This document shows, one piece after another, positions 61,245 through 64,000 of a stretch of DNA of 64,000 nt. The DNA lies in assembly GCF_014198245.1 (NCBI RefSeq), contig NZ_JACIHE010000005.1:1-64000 (forward strand). The letters run 5' to 3'. A model generated the notes under the pieces. That model was given only the letters and a program-made list of their open reading frames with translations. It was not told where the DNA came from and searched no databases. The stretch is from Bradyrhizobium sp. cir1 (lineage in GTDB: Bacteria > Pseudomonadota > Alphaproteobacteria > Rhizobiales > Xanthobacteraceae). Positions within the stretch are counted from its first letter, which is position 1. Every line of letters begins with the position of its first letter. The position numbers and the translations under genes are program-made.

Positions 61245-61850
61245 ATGGACCAGCAACTCCTCGATCGCCTCGCCATCCGCGACCTCGTCGAGAACTGGGC
61301 GGTCTGGCGCGACGCCGGTGACTGGGAGCGTTTTGCTACCGTCTGGCACGACGAAGGCTGGATGTCCGCCACCTGGTTTCAGGGGCCGGCGCGGGACTTC
61401 ATGCGCGTCAGCCAGGAGGGGTTCGCCAAGGGCGTGCGGATCCTGCATTTCCTCGGCGGCACCAGCATCGATCTGTCCGGCGAGCGCGCCATCGCCCAGA
61501 CCAAGATGACGATCTCGCAGCGCGCACCTGTGCACGACGTGCTCTGCGACGTCGTCTGCACCGGGCGCTTCTACGATTTCCTGGAGAAGCGGCCTGATCA
61601 ATCAGGTATTGGCAAATGGGGCATCGTCCGCCGCCAGCCGATCTACGAGAAGGACCGCATCGACCCGGTCGATCCCGCCGCGACGCTTCGCCTCGACCAG
61701 CAGGCGCTCGCTGCGCTCCCCGAGGGCTACCGCCACCTCGCCTACATGCAGGAGCTGATCGGATACAAGGTCAAGCGCGACATGCCGGGCCTCACCGGTG
61801 CTGAGGTCGAGAAACTCTATCGCGAGGGGCGGGACTGGCTGGCGAAGTGA
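61245..61850 (+). CDS. SnoaL-like (NTF2 fold) protein
   Basis: The 201-residue protein starts with LLDRLAIRDLVENWAVWRDA and continues with ATVWHDEGWMSATWFQG and HFLGGTSIDLSGERAIAQTK, typical of SnoaL_4/nuclear transport factor 2-like folds. Such proteins often act as dehydratases, isomerases or ligand-binding proteins in secondary or aromatic metabolism; the aspartate-histidine pair of some members is not certain here. It stands alone, so its substrate is unknown. Confidence 0.85.
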   Translation: MDQQLLDRLAIRDLVENWAVWRDAGDWERFATVWHDEGWMSATWFQGPARDFMRVSQEGFAKGVRILHFLGGTSIDLSGERAIAQTKMTISQRAPVHDVLCDVVCTGRFYDFLEKRPDQSGIGKWGIVRRQPIYEKDRIDPVDPAATLRLDQQALAALPEGYRHLAYMQELIGYKVKRDMPGLTGAEVEKLYREGRDWLAK

Positions 61851-62307
61851 GCCCCAGACAAAAGTAAGGCGCAACCGGCATCACCCCAGTCCGTGGTCGG
61901 CGGATAACGATCGATCCCGCGTAATGCCGCTACACCACGGCGTTGCACCCGGCGACTCCGCCGATGCTTTGTCGCGCATCTTCGCTGACGAGGTCCTCCA
62001 AGAAGCCTGGCTACCGATCATCGCTGAGGCCAGGCCGGGTGTCTCGCGCAAGTCTTGAGCGTGCGTGGTCGTCGCAATTTTCGTCACGCTGCTGATAAAT
62101 TCATCCCGCAATATTCACGCGCAGACACGTCACGGCTTTGTCGCGGACCAACGGCAGACGCCGCGCGAGGCGCCGTTCAAAACTTTGAACGAAAAACAAG
62201 GTCTGCTTGACAGGCATTTTCAGCTGTCGCAGTTTTAAGTTGAATGGTCGTCGCATGATTTTGCTTTGCTCGTTTGATTTTCCAGGCACCAGACGTGGAG
62301 CATTCAT
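61851..62307. other. Intergenic region upstream of the repeat protein
   Basis: No gene is supported in these 457 bases; short open frames here lack ribosome sites and known domains. It is more AT-rich from about 62170 on, with the palindrome at 62174-62191, and probably holds the promoter and a long leader of the gene starting at 62308. Confidence 0.55.
62174..62191. promoter_or_regulatory. Perfect palindrome CGTTCAAAACTTTGAACG
   Basis: CGTTCAAA and TTTGAACG are inverted around AC, about 115 bases upstream of the repeat-protein start. The size and symmetry fit a regulator site, but no regulator gene is nearby. Confidence 0.5.
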
Positions 62308-64000
62308 ATGACGACTATTCCTCCCGCCAGTGGCGTTACGCTCCACGATGGCGACACGATGGACGTCAGCGGCGGCGCCTCCGTCGATAGCACGACGATT
62401 TTGGCTGGCGGCTTGCAGACGGTCGGCGGATCCTTCGCAACGAGCACGGCAACCCACACTGTCATCAATGGCGGAGAACAGGACGTCGTCTTTGACGGCG
62501 TCGCCAGCTACACGACCATCAACGCAGGCGGCGTCCAGCGTGTCACCGGCGAATATATCCATGAAGGTCCAACCCCCGGCGCTGTCGATCACACCACGAT
62601 CAATAGCGGCGGCGAGCAGGACATCGACACGGGCACCGCAACGACGACGACTGTCAATTCCGGCGGCGTCCAGAACGTGACGAATGGCGGCAGCGCCAGC
62701 GGCACGATCGTCAATTCCGGCGGTGTTCTCAAGGTCTCGGGTGAAACCGTGGAAACGGCGCCCGTGTATCCGGAGCCGGTCATCCGAAGCGTGGCGACGG
62801 CCGCAACCATCAACTACCGGGGCGAGTTTGACGTCACTGGTGGCGGGACTGCAGTGAACGCCATCGTCAACGGCGGCGTCATGACTGTCTCGGGATCGAT
62901 CCCGGATCCGTTCGCCAACGTCCCCGGCCAGCCGGCCGTCGACGCCAGCATGGCGACCGGCACCATCGTTGAAGGTTTTGGAACATTAACGGTATCTGAC
63001 GGAGCGCTCGTATCGGGCACGATACTCCAGAACTTCGGCACGCTGAACGTTGATGCAGGTGGCACGGCAACCGGCACGACGATCAATTACGGAACGATGG
63101 TGCTGTCCGCCGGCGCGACGGCGACCAACACAACCGTCAATCAGTATGGCGCCCTCATTGTGCTTGGTAATGCCAGTTTTTCGGGGACGGTATTCAACGC
63201 CGGCAGCACTTTGGAGATCGGCGACGGCACGATTGAAAGCGGATTTACTGTCGCGAAGAGCGTGACGCTGGCCGTCCTGGACGGCGGTGTCCTCAATAAC
63301 AGCGTCGTCTCCGCAGGTGCAACGCTCATCGCTGAAGCTGGCGCGACGCTGTCCAAAACCACGTTCCAGAGCGGCGCAACGTTTATTGCCGATTATGGCT
63401 ACTCGGAAAACGGCTTCACCGTATCGAACGGCATATTGTTCAAGGTATTCGGTACGGCCACGAACACGACGATATCGGCGGGCGGCAAGCAAATCGTAGG
63501 TAACTACGACTTGGGCGGCGTCGCCAGCAACACCGTCATCAATGGCGGCGAACAGGATGTCGGGCTTAGCGCCACCGCGAGCTACACCACGATCAACATG
63601 GGCGGTATTCAGCGTGTCACCGGCATCTATATGCACGATGCGCCGGGTCCAGGGCGGGCGGATCACACCACTGTCAACAATGGCGCCGAGCAGGACGTCG
63701 ATACTGGCTTCGTGACGTCAACCACCGTCAATGCCGGCGGCGTCCAGAATCTCACCAATGGGGGCTTTGCCAGCGGCACCTTCGTCAAGGCGGGCGGTAT
63801 CATCAATGCTTCGGGAGAGACGATCTATTATCCTCCCGGAGGCCCGTACGGCATCGTCATCAGAAGCGAAGTCGATTTTGCCGTTGTCGACAGCGGCGGC
63901 CAATTGCACCTGTTCGGGGCCGGGATCGCCAAGAAGGCCACCATCAATGGTGGTGTGATGACGGTTTCGGGATCCATTCCAGACCCCACGAACGACCCAA
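62308..64000 (+). CDS. Strand-loop-strand repeat protein (AidA-like passenger), 3' end beyond the window
   Basis: An uninterrupted frame from ATG 62308 runs to the right edge (564 codons seen). It consists of degenerate repeats of about 16-20 residues with GG and TTIN/TVN turns, such as HTVINGGEQDV and TTVNSGGVQNVTNGGSASG, the pattern of AidA-type autotransporter passengers that fold as a beta-helix. A larger unit recurs: blocks at 62458 and 63532 are collinear, with a shift of about 358 residues. The protein begins MTTIPPASGVTLHDGD and has no Sec signal, so export by a type I system with a C-terminal signal is more likely than a classical autotransporter. It would act at the cell surface or outside. 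Confidence 0.8.
   Translation, partial: MTTIPPASGVTLHDGDTMDVSGGASVDSTTILAGGLQTVGGSFATSTATHTVINGGEQDVVFDGVASYTTINAGGVQRVTGEYIHEGPTPGAVDHTTINSGGEQDIDTGTATTTTVNSGGVQNVTNGGSASGTIVNSGGVLKVSGETVETAPVYPEPVIRSVATAATINYRGEFDVTGGGTAVNAIVNGGVMTVSGSIPDPFANVPGQPAVDASMATGTIVEGFGTLTVSDGALVSGTILQNFGTLNVDAGGTATGTTINYGTMVLSAGATATNTTVNQYGALIVLGNASFSGTVFNAGSTLEIGDGTIESGFTVAKSVTLAVLDGGVLNNSVVSAGATLIAEAGATLSKTTFQSGATFIADYGYSENGFTVSNGILFKVFGTATNTTISAGGKQIVGNYDLGGVASNTVINGGEQDVGLSATASYTTINMGGIQRVTGIYMHDAPGPGRADHTTVNNGAEQDVDTGFVTSTTVNAGGVQNLTNGGFASGTFVKAGGIINASGETIYYPPGGPYGIVIRSEVDFAVVDSGGQLHLFGAGIAKKATINGGVMTVSGSIPDPTNDP

Noticed and set aside
62986..63666. A 226-codon minus-strand frame inside the repeat gene, and others at 62101-62592
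   Set aside because: They lie opposite a continuous plus-strand repeat frame and reflect its periodic sequence.

Overview
The window looks like a chromosomal segment of a Bradyrhizobium-type alphaproteobacterium (Rhizobiales). The base composition is uniformly GC-rich. It carries the alphaproteobacterial general-stress module phyR / nepR-ecfG, a pim-type dicarboxylate operon as known from Rhodopseudomonas palustris, many Liv-type ABC transport genes, several acyl-CoA ligases and dehydrogenases, and families of long imperfect palindromes between genes. I found no tRNA, rRNA, CRISPR array, prophage or insertion sequence.

Layout. 1-2.5 kb: a thioesterase, a LysR regulator and a PNPOx-like flavoprotein. 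2.8-7.1 kb: a Liv-type ABC transporter without its binding protein (permease, permease-ATPase fusion, ATPase), divergent from a MarR regulator with a strong palindrome between them. 7.4-14.8 kb: an XRE regulator and six hyf genes for a membrane complex related to complex I and hydrogenase-4. Its large subunit has lost the cysteines that hold the [NiFe] centre. 14.8-16.1 kb: glycerate kinase. 16.4-25.3 kb: a second Liv-type cluster, livG-livF-livH-livM followed by four tandem paralogous periplasmic binding proteins. 25.4-34.1 kb: an IclR regulator divergent from pimF-pimA-pimB-pimC-pimD. 34.5-37.0 kb: two tandem Tat-exported TRAP binding proteins without membrane subunits. 37.3-40.4 kb: an oxidoreductase, a phytanoyl-CoA dioxygenase-like enzyme and a GntR regulator with a perfect palindrome. 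40.6-45.8 kb: an M20 peptidase with an apparent frameshift in its signal peptide, an ECF41-type sigma factor with its AhpD-like partner gene and a matching promoter, two alpha/beta hydrolases, and an O6-alkylguanine-DNA methyltransferase. 45.9-57.5 kb: a beta-oxidation region (two CoA ligases, thiolase, TetR, SDR, enoyl-CoA hydratase, three acyl-CoA dehydrogenases). 57.6-60.2 kb: a nitroreductase, then ecfG, nepR and phyR. 60.3-61.9 kb: a protein with two TonB-C domains and a SnoaL-like protein. 62.3 kb to the right edge: the first 564 codons of a large strand-loop-strand repeat protein that continues beyond the window.

How the parts work together. Much of the window fits uptake of carboxylic or aromatic acids (two ABC systems, TRAP binding proteins), their activation to CoA thioesters, and beta-oxidation to acetyl-CoA. 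Local one-component regulators (MarR, IclR, GntR, TetR, LysR) sit beside the genes they probably control. The Hyf-like complex may couple a redox reaction to ion movement, but its electron donor and acceptor cannot be read from the sequence.
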